Origin: Cephalopachus bancanus | Lineage: Eukaryota > Chordata > Mammalia > Primates > Tarsiidae | DNA length: 64,000 nucleotides | Direction of reading: 5' to 3' | Assembly (NCBI GenBank): GCA_027257055.1 | Contig: JAPVLO010000055.1 | Coordinates: forward strand, 10,129,501-10,193,500 | Program-made: the position numbers and the translations under genes | Notes under the pieces: generated by a model | The model's database searches: none | What the model saw: only the letters and a program-made list of their open reading frames with translations | What the model was told of the DNA's origin: nothing | Part shown: positions 50,200 through 61,329 of the stretch, piece after piece | Layout of the letters: the number at the start of each line of letters is the position of its first letter | Position numbering within the stretch: position 1 is the stretch's first letter

Positions 50200-51380
50200 C
50201 AGAACACGGTTTAAGGTTTAGGGGAAGCCCCCCCGCCCCCCGCCGCCGTCGGCCGGACTCGCGGCGATGTGGCCTGAACTCGGGCACCCCCGCCTCCCTG
50301 GTCCCCTCCACCTGCAGCTCTCTGAGGCCCCCAGAGACGAGGCCCCCCCCACCCCGGGGACTATTCCCTCGTCCTTCACCCTGGACTGTAAGGAAAAGGA
50401 CGGGGGGGGGGTCGGGGGTGGAAGCCCCGTTTCCACTCCGACCTCACCTGGCAGCCCTGCGACCCCGCCTTGAGCCGCCGTCCAGGCAGACCCGTGGTTA
50501 AAACCCACGAGCGTGCGTGCGTTCATACTCGCGAGCGGGAAGACGCCCCTCTGGGGCGGGGGCGGGAGGTTCGGGAAGGCCCGTCCGAGGCGGGAGGCGG
50601 GCCGGGCGGGGCAGGCGTCTCACCTGGGGCCGCTTTCTCCGGCCGGAGCAGGTGTTTGGGTGGCGCCACCGAGTCTGCGCCGGCGGCGGCGGTGACGCCC
50701 GGCCCCGACGCCGAATCCATCACCGCGGGGGGGCTTCGCACCTCGGCCGCACCCCCGGCTCCGGGGCGGGAGGGCGGGGGTCGCGGGGCCGGGCGGGGGC
50801 CCGGGGGCGGGGCCGTCGCTGTCGTTGATAATCATACCCCCGGGAGGCGGGCTCCGGCGGCCGCCCCTGGGTAGGAGCCCGGCCCCGGTCGACGGAGCGG
50901 GCGGGGGCGGCTGGTCCCGACGCTGGCCTGTCCCGCTCCGACCCCGGCCCTTGCTCCCCGAGAGGGGAGCAGACTCCAGCCACTCGGTCGCCCCAGCCCC
51001 GGGGACCCGCGCGTCGCCGGCTCAGACGGCCGGGGCGGGGAGGAGGCTGTCCCCGGGCGGAAGCCGTGCGGGCGGGGCCCTCTCGAGCCCCTGCGCGGGC
51101 CCGGGGCGCCGTTCGCGACGTCCGGACGGGGACCCGAAGTGGCGGCCGCCGAGGGAAGGCGGCAGCTTTTGGAGGGGACTTCGCGCGGTGGCGCCCGCCC
51201 GCCCGGCGCGGCTCTGGCCGGTGGAGGCCGGGCGCCACCTGCTGGCCGGTGAGAGATCGGCAGCTCGCGAGCCGGGTGCGGCGGTCCGGGGGCTTGGGCG
51301 TCGCGAACCCGGGGGCCTGCAGGTCCGAGCCCGCGGGGACCTGGGGAAGCAGCCACGAAGGGCGACGCTCTAGCATGGGT
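50200..51380. promoter_or_regulatory. CpG island 4, downstream of ID2
   Basis: Strongly CpG-rich across about 50.2-51.37 kb with G-runs (GGGGGGGGGG near 50402) and a GATA-type site (GTTGATAATCAT at 50823). Open frames of 130-218 codons exist in several overlapping frames on both strands, each Arg/Gly/Pro/Ala-rich. That is expected from stop-codon depletion and does not support a protein. A CTCF-like CCACCTGCTGGCC lies near 51236. Function unknown; possibly a distal element or the promoter of an unannotated transcript. Confidence 0.7.
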
Positions 51381-51487
51381 ACGGTCTTTTCCGCACGTGG
51401 GCCTCATCTCCCCTTGACTACTTCAGAACCTAGGATCCCGTTTCGCAAATGAGTACCTACCACTAAACTCTCCATTGGATGCTGTCC

Positions 51488-51491
<4 letters not shown>

Positions 51492-51556
<65 letters not shown>
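51492..51556. repeat. (TG)n microsatellite
   Basis: About 32 uninterrupted TG units, the longest in the window, ending in TATACAC. Confidence 0.97.
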
Positions 51557-51559
<3 letters not shown>

Positions 51560-51635
51560 CACAAAGTCAGACAGGAAGGGGGGGCTGTGGAGATAAATGA
51601 ATTGTGAAGTCAACTGAACGTCAGAATGTCTTTCC

Positions 51636-51655
51636 TTATTATTATTATTATTATT
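51636..51655. repeat. (TTA)n microsatellite
   Basis: Six to seven TTA units directly abutting the poly(T) of the LTR terminus. They likely represent the mutated poly(A) tail of that retrocopy on the minus strand. Confidence 0.9.
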
Positions 51656-51745
51656 TTTTAAACAGGATTTATTGAGAGGACAGAAAAGCTCCCACAGTGG
51701 GAGGGGACCCAAAGGAGTTGCCCTCCTTCTTTTATCTTAAGGGGA
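51656..51745 (-). mobile_element. Second endogenous retrovirus LTR terminus ending in poly(A)
   Basis: Minus strand: AAGATAAAAGAAGGAGGGCA, then ACTCCTTTGGGTCCCCTCCC, ACTGTGGGAGCTTTTCTG, AATAAATCCTG, then A-rich tail with TTA repeats. It aligns along its length with 29224-29325 and ends at the same base. The TATA-like box and AATAAA mark LTR U3/R sequence of ERV1 type. Five-prime truncated; no viral coding sequence present. Confidence 0.68.
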
Positions 51746-52349
51746 AAGTCCTATTTTATTTTATTTATATTTTATTTTATTTTTTCTAAACTGCTTAATA
51801 ACATTAATTAGGACATCCAATGTTATGTTAAAGCAATAAGCAGCCATAATGGGCTTCCTTTCTTATTCCAGATCTTAATGAGAATACATCACACACTTCA
51901 TCAGTATGGTGTGATGCTACTCTTTTTGTTGTCACGGGTAGTGTTCATTGATTTTTGGAAGACCCTTTCAATTGCTTGGTTTGTGGGGGGGTGAGAATTC
52001 TAAATAATAATTTGGGGGATCAGTTGGATAAAGTATTTTTGCTGCATTTATTGGTATTATTTTTCTCTGATAGAATGGTCTGATTTTTCTGGTGCCAGAT
52101 TAGCTGTGTACTTCTGAAATAACTCCTACATGAACATGATGTATTATTACTTTTTGTATCCACTGTGGATTCTGTTAGCCAATGTTTTATCTGGAATTTT
52201 TGAAAATGAAATGGTGCTGCAATTTCCTTTTCTTGTCTTTGTCTAATTTTAGGATCAAGATCACACTCACCTTAAACAATTCATGTGCAGATCAGTGTGC
52301 ATTTAATTTTAACTTTCCAAAGCCATGGCTCCACCCTCAGAAGCAGGCT
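51746..52349. other. AT-rich unique sequence
   Basis: Begins with (TTTTA)n-like sequence near 51750-51785. No element recognised. Confidence 0.5.
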
Positions 52350-52465
52350 GATTTGTAGTCTGTCCGTTTTACAGAAGCTGGACTCAGAGGTGCGTAGTGA
52401 GTTGCTCATGGCACACAACCAGGCAGTGGGCAGACTAGCTCAGGAACTAGAAAGGACTTCCACGT
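52350..52465 (-). repeat. MIR fragment, antisense
   Basis: CCGTTTTACAGAAGCTGGAC, then CTCAGAGGTGCGTAGTGAG, then CACAACCAGGCAGTGGGCAG follow the complementary MIR core. Confidence 0.72.
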
Positions 52466-53302
52466 GGAGGGTGAAGACATAGAATCTAGTGGAAAATAAT
52501 ATTCTTGCCAACAAGCGAGCTGCATCATCGATCTTTAAATTCAAGGGTAATGATTTATGGGGCTCTCTGCAGGGTGGGTGCACACCCCCAGAACGATCAG
52601 CCTGAGTCTCCACACACCCTTCCGATTCTCGGCTTCAGGCTTTGAGTGTCTTGCTGGATGGTGGCCCTCCCTAGGCTTTGGGTGTCTTTCTGTTTCATCG
52701 TAAAGATCATTTGGGCCAGAGGCGGCAAATGAGTCAAGAAGCTCAACAGCAGGCTTTTGTGTAGTGCCAACTAAAGTCGACACTTTGAGGAGTAACACCT
52801 GAGATTGTAAGAAGGTAAAGGAGTTTTCCAAAGGACACACATGAAGAAAGAATGGGAAGTCAGTGAGGAGAGTGTATACACGTGGCAGTCCTGGGTAGAG
52901 GATGGATGCCAGGTTTTGCAGCCATGGGCAGCAGGGTATTGGACCCGAGACCACTACATAAGACTCCTGAAGGCCTGAAATCTCAGTTACAGACTAGAAA
53001 AAGAATGCTCATTAGCTCAGGAGAATCATAAGAGAGCCTGTGTGTCGGCCTGAGCTCAGAATGGGAATGAGAGTCTCCTTTGAAAATGTTTAATCATAGA
53101 TCTGCCCGTGGGGAGGATGCAGATTCAAATATATACTACCCATGAGGTCTGAGAAATTCTAATGCTGCTAAATTAACATAAAAATGGGTTCCTGGCTGGT
53201 GATACCCCTGGTGCCTGGCTGTGGTAAAGGCAAAGCTTCTATGGAGAGAAAAGGCCTCAATACAGAGTACACAGGATTCTCACATTTAATGGTTGGGCAA
53301 AA
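52466..53302. other. Unique intergenic sequence
   Basis: A 137-codon minus-strand open frame (52541-52954) shows no domain. No repeat recognised. Confidence 0.5.
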
Positions 53303-53312
53303 GTCAGTTTAT

Positions 53313-53610
53313 GGGCTGGGCTCAGTGGCTCAGCCTGTAATCCTAGCACTTTGGTAGGCCGAGGCGAGTGGATTCCTTGAGCCGGTGAGTTCAAGACCAG
53401 CCTGGGCAACTTGGTGAGACCTCATCTCTACAATAAATAAAAATTAGCCGGGCGTGGTAGCGCGCGCCTGTAGTTCCAGCTACTTGGAAAGCTGAGGCGT
53501 AAGGATCGCCGGAGCCCAGCAGGTCAACATGGGTGGCCGTGAGCGTGCCACTGCACTCCAGCCTGGGTGATGGAGTAAAACTCCAACTCAAACAAACAAA
53601 CAAACAAAAA
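53313..53610 (+). mobile_element. Dimeric Alu, lineage-specific subfamily
   Basis: GGCTGGGCTCAGTGGCTCAG head, CAACTTGGTGAGACCTCATC, ATAAATAAAAATTAGCCGGG, CAGCTACTTGGAAAGCTGAG, ACTCCAACTC-(AAAC)n. AGTTTATG at 53305-53312 and about 53613-53620 is the likely target-site duplication. Confidence 0.95.
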
Positions 53611-53624
53611 ATTAGTTTATGATT

Positions 53625-54420
53625 TAAAAATTTTAAAAACACTGGAAACAACTTACCATGAGAGAGAGAATTAGTCAATACAATGACGAGAAAGATTAGA
53701 AGCAAAAGAACTATAAAGTAAGAACTAAAATTATTAAAGAATTAGTTGAAAAAACCCTGGCATAGTGGCTCCTTCTTGTAATCTCAGCACTTTGGGGGAC
53801 TGAGGCAAGAGGATTGCCTGAGCCCAGGAGTTTGAGATCAGCCTGGATAATATGGCAAGACCTCATCTCTATAATAACTATAATAATAATAAATTAGTTG
53901 GATGTGATTAGCACGCCTGTAGTTCCAGCTACTTGGAAAGCTGAGGTGGAAGGATGGCTTGAGTCCAGCAGGTCGAGGTTGTCGTGGCCATGAGCATGAT
54001 ATCACATTTTAGCCTAGGCAACAGAGTGAGACCCCGACTCAAAAAAATAAAATAAAAAGTAAAGAATTAGTTGCAAACAAGAAAAATCACAAGATACAGC
54101 ACTATATAAAAAAGAAAAGGCAGATTTGAAAATAAACAAAATTTAAAAAGTGATAAAATAGTCACTGAAATTGAAAACTCAATGAAAATGTTACAACCCA
54201 CATTAAAAACTACTGGAGAGAGAATTAGTGAACTGAAAGATGGATCTGAGGAAATTACTTGGAATAGAACATAAAGATAAAGATAAATATAAAATCAAGG
54301 TAAGAGGCATAATGAATAGAAGTAGGTCTAACATGTAAGGCAGACTCTATAGATGGTTCTGGCAGTAGGAGAAAGAACATCACAGAGCAAGCAACTTGAA
54401 CGTTAGACATGTTATTCTTC
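53625..54420 (+). mobile_element. Old L1 fragment, ORF1 region, split by an Alu
   Basis: After the Alu the wording AAAATTGAAAACTCAATG-like, GAGAGAGAATTAGTGAACTG, AAAGATGGATCTGAGGAAAT, AAGTAGGTCTAACATGT is classical L1 ORF1 DNA. Frames are broken throughout. Confidence 0.75.
53749..54059 (+). mobile_element. Alu inserted in the old L1
   Basis: Diverged dimer with CTTGTAATCTCAGCACTTTG, TCTATAATAACTATAATAAT linker, ACTTGGAAAGCTGAGGTGG right arm and CCCGACTC-A tail. A perfect 14-bp target-site duplication TAAAGAATTAGTTG lies at 53735-53748 and 54060-54073. Confidence 0.95.
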
Positions 54421-55690
54421 AAGGCTTTTAGTCAAGCTAATATTCCACACACATTCTAAAAATTGAGAAAGCTAGTCCTACAACACAATTAAAAATAGCC
54501 AAAAAATAAGCAACAGAGAGCTCACAGGTAGGGTAACACAATGGTCTTTAAGCGTACTGAGAAACGGTCAACTTCACTCATAATAAGATCAGTGCAAATT
54601 AAAGCCACAAGATAACAGTTCTCACCTAACAGATGGACAAAAGTCTGAAAGGTTGACAATATGCTCTGTTGACAAGACCATGAGAAAAACAATCTCCTAT
54701 ATCATTAATGATAAAATAGTGCAAGCCACATGCAGAGGAATTTGACATCTTGTGAAATGACATATGCATTTACTCTGTAGTCCAGATTTCCCACTCGTAG
54801 GAATCTATCCCAAAGCTACCCTTGCAAAAATATGGAATAATATATGCACCAGGTTAATAGATTTGGCATTATATTTACTAGCAAATGATTGGAAGGAACC
54901 ACATGTTCATAAGTAGGGAGCTAGTTGCCAACGCTGTGGTGTGTCCATGATTCTGTCCTGTAAAGAGATCTTTCTATACTGATATGAGCCCTCCAGGACA
55001 CAATGTCAAGTGAAGAATGTGCAGCGAACAGCAGTGTGCCTAGTATGCTGGCTTTCATGTAAGAATGAAAGTTGAATGTTAACACATAGGGTTATATTTG
55101 CTTATATTTGCAGGGAAATAAGGTGGAAGTGAAAAGCAAGAATCAATTAAAATGGAGAAGGGCTAGGACAGAGAAGAGGAAACAGTGATGGAAATATGAT
55201 GTTTCTGAATGTATCTTGTTATATAGCTTTGACTTTGGGAAATGTAAATGTTTTTACAAATGTTTTTAAAAGGCAAGATATAAGTAGAAAAAAATGGAAG
55301 CAAATGAATCTAGTGGTTTCTAGAGTTGGTGACATACATAGAGAAAAGAATCACCCCAACTGACCTTTGAACACATGACTGTACACCGTTTTACTGTACG
55401 TTCCCAGTGGACCTATTGTAAGGACAAAAAGAACCATGAAGAAATCATACACTTCATTTAGTAGTCATATCGCTAGTAATAACATTGGCATTGTTATTTT
55501 AAACTATTGTATCCATATTGTAGGATAAGCAAGGAAGTAACTATGCTAATGTTATTTGGAACCACAATTTTCAGTGTAAGAGATATGAAATACAAGTATA
55601 AAGTTGAAGTAAAAACCTTGAAACCTTATATTTAAACTGAAAATATTAATTAAATTTCTTTTTCTTATTTGAAAAAATATTTTTTTCTAG
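54421..55690 (+). mobile_element. Old L1M ORF2 3' part and 3'UTR
   Basis: AGAAACGGTCAACTTCACTC, ATCAGTGCAAATTAAAGCCA, ACTCGTAGGAATCTATCCCA, AATGATTGGAAGGAACCACA, TGGCTTTCATGTAAGAATGA follow the ORF2 end. From about 55300 the sequence is L1M-like 3'UTR (GGTTTCTAGAGTTGGTGACA, CATACACTTCATTTAGTAGT). Strongly diverged and non-coding. Confidence 0.82.
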
Positions 55691-56420
55691 CTTTCCACTG
55701 GAAATGATAGAAGCAATGACAGCCAGGTGGTAATAAGCACCCTCTTCTACCAGTTTGTATTACCTAATACCACTCACTACTGAAAGGAACCAGGGTTTCT
55801 TGGAGAGATGTTTGATTCTTGACTGAGAAAAGGAAGGAAAACTAAAATACAGAGGAGACAAAAATAAAGTAAAAACTTTTTGGATACTGGTGGAGGTTTC
55901 TAGGGCACCAATGCATTCTAAAAGCGGATAATTAAAGAGGAATAATTAAGCATTTCCTGCCATTCCCGTATGAACTGTATTTCATATCAGAGAAAGAACT
56001 GGAAAATCACCATTTTGCAATCCTGAACAATGTATGAATTAATTTAATGTGATAACTAACATAGCAACCGACTTAGGCCATGGTCATTAAGTTAATGAAA
56101 TCGTAAGTGAAGAGGTTGATGTGGAATTTTGTAATAGCATGACCAACTGTTAATAAGGAAACAATTGCTTGAACCCACTGATCAATCACTGAAAAACCAC
56201 ACGAGAAGCCACTGGCACCTCCTGATGTGATGTGATGGAATTCATAGCACTTCCTGGGAAGTATTCTGAGGAAAAAGGAAGATCCATGGGACATAGGAGT
56301 GAGTAGGAGCGAGGGGACTGTAGGAAGCCATCAGACAGAGCCACAGTGGGCACTTCCTGCAGACCCTGACCAGCCCAGCCTTCACAGCTAGCTAATGACA
56401 TTAAAGAAGACTGAAAACCA
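55691..56420. repeat. Unclassified sequence, possibly ancient LINE 3'UTR
   Basis: Adjoins L1M sequence on both sides and may belong to the same relic, but no motif is decisive. No gene signal. Confidence 0.35.
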
Positions 56421-56423
56421 GGC

Positions 56424-56690
56424 CAGCATTTGGGGAGGCTGAGGCAGGAGGATTGCTTGAGCCCAAAAGTTGAAAGGTCCAGTGAGACCTAATCTCTACA
56501 AGAAAGAAAAAAAAAATTAGTTGGTTGTGGTGGTGCATGCCTGTAGTCCCAGCTACTTGGGAGGCTGAAGCAGGAGAATCACTTGAGCTCGAGAGGTTGA
56601 GGCTGCGGTGAGCTATGACTGCTCGCCACTGCACTCCAGCTTGGGTGACAGAGGGAGACCCTGACCCCAAAAAAAGAAAGACGCAAAAAC
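56424..56690 (+). mobile_element. Alu with a deleted head
   Basis: CCAGCATTTGGGGAGGCTGA, a shortened left arm, then a full right arm (TTGGTTGTGGTGGTGCATGC to GAGACCCTGACC). The first 30 or so Alu bases and an internal part of the left arm are missing. Confidence 0.9.
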
Positions 56691-56754
56691 ACAATAATAG
56701 ATGCAACAAATGGGCCTTTTTTGGAGTCCTCTAACCTCTAAAAGAGCATTGTTT

Positions 56755-57030
56755 TTAGACTGTTGGAGAAATTTGAATGAGGGCTGGGTCTTGGGTAATA
56801 TTGAAGAATTAGTTTCATTAGGTGTGAAACCAGCATTTTAGTTTTTAAGGGAAGATGACATCATGTCTAGAATTTCCTCTAAAATACTCCAGACAAAGGA
56901 ACAGGGAGTACAGATAGATGAGACAGAGATAGGAGAATGTAACCACTGTCACCGCTGAGTGGTAGGCTCCTGGGTGTTCTTTGCACACTCCACCTTTGCG
57001 TGTATTTGGGAAAGTTCATGATAAGTAAGT
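56755..57030 (+). mobile_element. L1M 3'UTR end
   Basis: TTGGAGAAATTTGAATGAGG, GAAGAATTAGTTTCATTAGG, GACATCATGTCTAGAATTTC, CTCCTGGGTGTTCTTTGCAC then TATTTGGGAAAGTTCATGAT resemble the terminal part of old L1M elements. Confidence 0.6.
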
Positions 57031-58080
57031 TGGGGGGGGACCAGTTCTCTGTCTACACTAGCGCAGGGCCTCCCACCCTCCCCGCGGCGTCCCTTTCTGC
57101 AAGGGTCCTCACCTCCTGACAGGTTGCTTGGCATCTTCGTTCCTCCCTCTAGACTGACCTTGACTGACAGAGCGAGACAACGCTCCATCCTTGCGACTCT
57201 GAGCTGTCATGGCACCCACGGCGACACTGCACTGCTGTGACAGCTAGTCTAGACCTCCCTGTTTGGCACCAAAGAAGTGGCCCAGACCAAGAAGAGCCCC
57301 GCCTTCCCTTCCTACCCCGCCTCCCCCACCCGCTGCCCTTACAGAAAGGAACAGCCTGTGTGCTTCCGCGTCCAGGACTATGCTACCTCTTGGGATGCTC
57401 TCCTGGTTTTAAATAATTCTCCACCTAGAGATAAAGCTGTACATTTGCGCTTACAAATATAGTCTTCTTAGTAAGTTTCATCAGTGTTGGAGGAAAGTTC
57501 TTAAACACACATCCCTTCAAACTTTCTATGTTTCAAAAATCCTATGGAAGCGATGTGAGCCACAAAAGGGAAAGGTCACTCTTAATGTTCTAGTTTTACC
57601 AGAGTTCGCCAATGCCTACTCGGGGGGAAAATATTCGCAAAAAAATGTCAACTGAAACACTAATTCCCTAAAGTAAGATATCTTAAAGAGTGAAAATTTT
57701 CTAGTTTAAATTTAATTCAAACTGGTTGAGTTGATCCAATTTTAAAATGTCTTGACTAGGAAGGAAATTTCTGGACAAGTTTGTCAAGTCCTGCCTAGCT
57801 TTTTACCCGAGGATGACTTCTGAGAGTCATCCCAATACAAGCATGCGCCCCTGGGTGCTCTCCCTGCAAACTGCATCTGATTAAAAGTCTAAATCACAGA
57901 GGCCGGCGTAATCTGGGAGGACTCTTTCTACTAATTATTTTTGTTGGACATTCTGTCATCTACAGGAACAAAACATCCAACCTTAGCAAGCTGCTTCTGC
58001 AAAAACAAGGGGACACTCTTCCAACCTAACAGCCTCTGGTGTGTCCATCGAGTTAATATTTATTTACTGATCCGTTTATT
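57031..58080. other. Unique intergenic sequence
   Basis: About 1 kb without recognisable repeats. Short open frames only. Confidence 0.5.
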
Positions 58081-58081
58081 A

Positions 58082-58380
58082 GGCCAGGCGCGGTGGCTCA
58101 CACCTGTAATCCCTGCACTTTGGGAGGCTGAGGTGAGAGGATCACTTGAGCCCAGGAGTTTGAGACCAGCCTAGGCAATATAGTGAGACCTCATCTCTAC
58201 AAGAAATCAAAAAATGAGCTGGGCATGTTGATGCACTCCTTTGGTCCCAGCTACTTGGGAGGCTGAGGTGGGAGGATCCCCTGAGCCCAGGAGGTCAAGG
58301 CCACAATGAGCTTGATCATGCCACTGCACTCCAGCCTGAGCAACAGAGTGAGACCCCCAACTCAAAAAATAAAATAAAAT
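58082..58380 (+). mobile_element. Dimeric Alu
   Basis: GGCCAGGCGCGGTGGCTCAC head, TCAAAAAATGAGCTGGGCAT linker, right arm to CCAACTC-AAAAAATAAAAT. The head is close to the ancestral Alu consensus. Confidence 0.95.
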
Positions 58381-58994
58381 TATTGAACATGTATTATTTT
58401 ATACTCGATTTTATTTACTAAAATTAACCACAAGCACTAACAACTGACTGAATGATGAATGAACATTAAGGCAACCCTTACATGTCTCCTTTTCAGATAT
58501 TTTTCCGGTTAGTCTATCAAAAAGTAAAAATAAATAACAAGAGTTTATGTACCCAGTCTTATGTAGGCGGGAGAAGAGAGGTGATGAGAATGCAAGATCT
58601 CCGTCTTGAAAGTCATGGCGATGTGTCAGGAAACAAGAATCACATCAGCGAAGTCATTAGGAGGGAGGCACACAGTGGATAACACACTTCCAGGTGTGTG
58701 GCACCAAAAATCCAGAGGTGAGCATAACAGAACCAAGAATATGGCTCTGGCCTCTGGACAGAGGTTAGGAGTTGAGCGGGGAGAGGGTGGGAGCTTCATG
58801 GCAGAGGCCTGAGGAGGCAGCAAAATGGAGACAAAAGATCAGGGAAGCCAGCTCAGTGCATGGATCATGCGGGAACAGAGCCACCATGCCATGCAGGGCA
58901 GGCGAGCCCTTCCCAACTTCCTGAATTGGATTCTAGAGTAAAACCTCATCAGTGAAGCAGCAGTGACAAGCGAGAGAGGAGGAGGGAACCGTAG
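58381..58994. other. Unique intergenic sequence
   Basis: No element recognised. Confidence 0.5.
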
Positions 58995-59470
58995 TTGTGT
59001 GGGGGGCAGAAGTATCTCCCAAAGATGTCCATGCGCTAATCCCCAGAGCCTCTGAATGTGTATCCCCTTCACGTGACAAGAGGGACTCTGCAACTGAGGT
59101 GAAGGGCACAGGTTTGAGATGGGAAGATTCGCTTCGGTTCTCCAGTGGGCCCAGTGTAATCACAGGAGTCCTTGATGACAGAGGACACTTGCTGCCTGTA
59201 GTTGGACATGAGACAACAGAGGAGGGGCCGAAGAGATGCAGCCCTGCTGACTCTCTAGACGGAGGGAGGCACTGAAAACGGAAGAATGTGGGTTGAGCTG
59301 AAGAAGGCAGGAAATGAACCCTCTTCTAGAACTTCCAGAAGGAACACAGCCTTGCCACACTCAGTGACACTAAAGACAGACTTCTGATCTAAGAAATGTA
59401 AGATAATATATTTGTGTCATTTTAAACTATGAAAGGTGTGGCGATTTGTAAGAGCAGCAGTAGAAAATGA
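58995..59470 (+). mobile_element. MaLR/MLT1-like solo LTR
   Basis: GTGGGGGGCAGAAGTATCTC, CAAAGATGTCCATGCGCTAA, TCCCCAGAGCCTCTGAATGT, GTAAGATAATATATTTGTGT then GGCGATTTGTAAGAGCAGCA follow the sense order of MLT1-class LTRs. Degraded termini. Confidence 0.78.
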
Positions 59471-59920
59471 ATGCAGCCCTGTTCTTCCCAAGAACCATAA
59501 TCCATGTGACTGCTCGGCCCACAGAGAAATGAAAGCAACCCTACAAAGTAAAGTCGGTGAGGTGTGTGAATGTGGCTTATCATGGCAAGTTCTCACAGAG
59601 ACTTGTGAGCAACTGGGAACTCTTGGTCTGGCATCAATACACAGTGCAGTGTGTGTCTTAGATCCTGACTGTTCTTGCAGATTACAACACCTTGGGGTTT
59701 TCATTAGAAGGAGGGTTGGCTGTTCCCAGTGTCTCAGGCATTGTAAAGATTCTGGCATGGATGGCTTGAAGACCCACTCTTTTAAAAATGAGGAGCAAGG
59801 ATGAGATTGTCTGGTGGAAGTGTGTCGTCTGTGTCCACAGAGAAGAGTCACAAGGAAGCTGGGAGTTTCTCCAGCTACAGAAGATGTTCCACTCTCACAC
59901 TAAGCATCCATAGTGGGTGT
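59471..59920. other. Unique intergenic sequence
   Basis: Open frames of 122 (+) and 144 (-) codons overlap each other here without domains. Confidence 0.5.
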
Positions 59921-60265
59921 CATGTCCATTTTTGTATTGCTATAACAGAATACCACAATTTGTATAATTTATAATGAACATAAACGTAATGGGCTCATGG
60001 TTCTGAGGCTGGGAATTCCAAGAGCATGGTGTAGGTATCTGGAGGGGGCCTTCATGCAGAAGGTGGAAGGGCAGGAAAGGGCAGAAGTGAGCCAAACTCG
60101 CTTTTATAATACACCCACTCTTGATATAATGAGCCCACTCCCACAATAATTAATCCCATGACTTAGTTGCTTCTTAAAGGTCCCACCTCTTAATGCTGTG
60201 TCAAAGGGGATTAAGTTTTCAACATATGAACTTTGAAGGACACATCCAAGTCACAGCAATGGGGT
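59921..60265 (-). mobile_element. MaLR-like solo LTR, antisense
   Basis: TGTCCATTTTTGTATTGCTA, TAACAGAATACCACAATTTG, TAATTTATAATGAACATAAA, GTGAGCCAAACTCGCTTTTA, ATTAAGTTTTCAACATATGA then AAGTCACAGCA are the complement of a common MaLR-type LTR. Confidence 0.78.
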
Positions 60266-60299
60266 TCCCTGCCTGACAGGGACAACAGGTGACAGCAGT

Positions 60300-60405
60300 T
60301 CAGGTCTGCCTTGTTAGCTGCTGCATCCCAGGGCCTAGCACGATGCCTGGCATGTGGTAAAGCAGGCAGTAAATATGTGTCAGGCACATGAATAAATATG
60401 TTTGA
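60300..60405 (+). repeat. L2 LINE terminal fragment
   Basis: GCATCCCAGGGCCTAGCACG, ATGCCTGGCATGTGGTAAAG, then AGTAAATATGTGTCAGGCAC: the L2 3' terminus. Confidence 0.75.
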
Positions 60406-60612
60406 CTGGATAGACCCCTAGCAATTGCTGAGTTCCTATCCCTTGACATGCTCCAGCAGAGGCCAGAGGGTCCTACAACAGGGGTACTTAGAACAACATC
60501 CTGCATGAGACTGAAGTCTGAACTACAGCTCACTCCTCAAGGCCATTCCCATCCCAATTCTAATTGAGATGAGCTCTAGAGCCCAGCAAGCACTCACCCA
60601 GGGTGCTGGTAT
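60406..60612. other. Unique intergenic sequence
   Basis: No element recognised. Confidence 0.45.
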
Positions 60613-60625
60613 AAGATTAGCATAA

Positions 60626-60926
60626 AGGGCTGAGCACGGTGGCTCAGCCTATAATCCCAGCACTTTGGGAGGCCAAAGTGAGAAGAGTGCCTGAGCCGGC
60701 AGGTTTGAGACCAGCCCGGGCAACTTGGCGGACATCATCTCTACAATAAATCAAAAAATTAGCTGGGCATGGTGGTGTGTGCCTGTAGTTCCAGCTACTT
60801 GGAAGGCTGAGGCGGAAGGATCACCTGAGCCCAGCAGGTCAAGGCTGCAGTGGCCAGGAGCGTGCCACTGTTCTCCAGCCTGGGTGACAGAGTGAGAATC
60901 TGACTCAAAAAAAAAAAAGAAAAGAA
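60626..60926 (+). mobile_element. Dimeric Alu, lineage-specific subfamily
   Basis: GGGCTGAGCACGGTGGCTCA head, CAGGTTTGAGACCAGCCCGG, ACAATAAATCAAAAAATTAG linker, ACTTGGAAGG right arm and TCTGACTC-A(12) tail. Perfect 13-bp target-site duplication AAGATTAGCATAA at 60613-60625 and 60927-60939. Confidence 0.95.
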
Positions 60927-60939
60927 AAGATTAGCATAA

Positions 60940-61240
60940 GGAGCCCAACTGGGCTCCACTACAACTGAGCGTCATGCACATCAACATGTGGCCACACAGG
61001 AATAAAGAAGATGCCACAAGATCACGGGGTGATTCCTCCTAAGTCAGGATGCAACCTCGCCTCAGACACAATAGCTAGTCGAGGTGCTTCTATGTGTTTT
61101 CCAGGCATTAAAGGCCCAGGCCAATATGGGCTCAAACGTTCCTTCCACACTGATCTGCAAACACTTGCCCATACTTTACATTCCAATCACTAGACCACAA
61201 TAAAGAGTTTATTCATGCAGCTTCCGTGAGGAAACATGCT

Positions 61241-61243
<3 letters not shown>
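60940..61243. other. Unique intergenic sequence
   Basis: No element recognised. Confidence 0.45.

Positions 61244-61292
<49 letters not shown>
61244..61292. repeat. (TG)n microsatellite
   Basis: About 24 TG units followed by a TCTGTGTTG variant end. Confidence 0.97.
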
Positions 61293-61294
<2 letters not shown>

Positions 61295-61329
61295 TGTGTT
61301 GTGAAAATATGCATTTGTTTCCTTTATAG

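Noticed and set aside
50720..51407. Open frames of 182-218 codons on both strands in CpG island 4
   Set aside because: Same composition bias, mutually overlapping, no domain or splice pattern.
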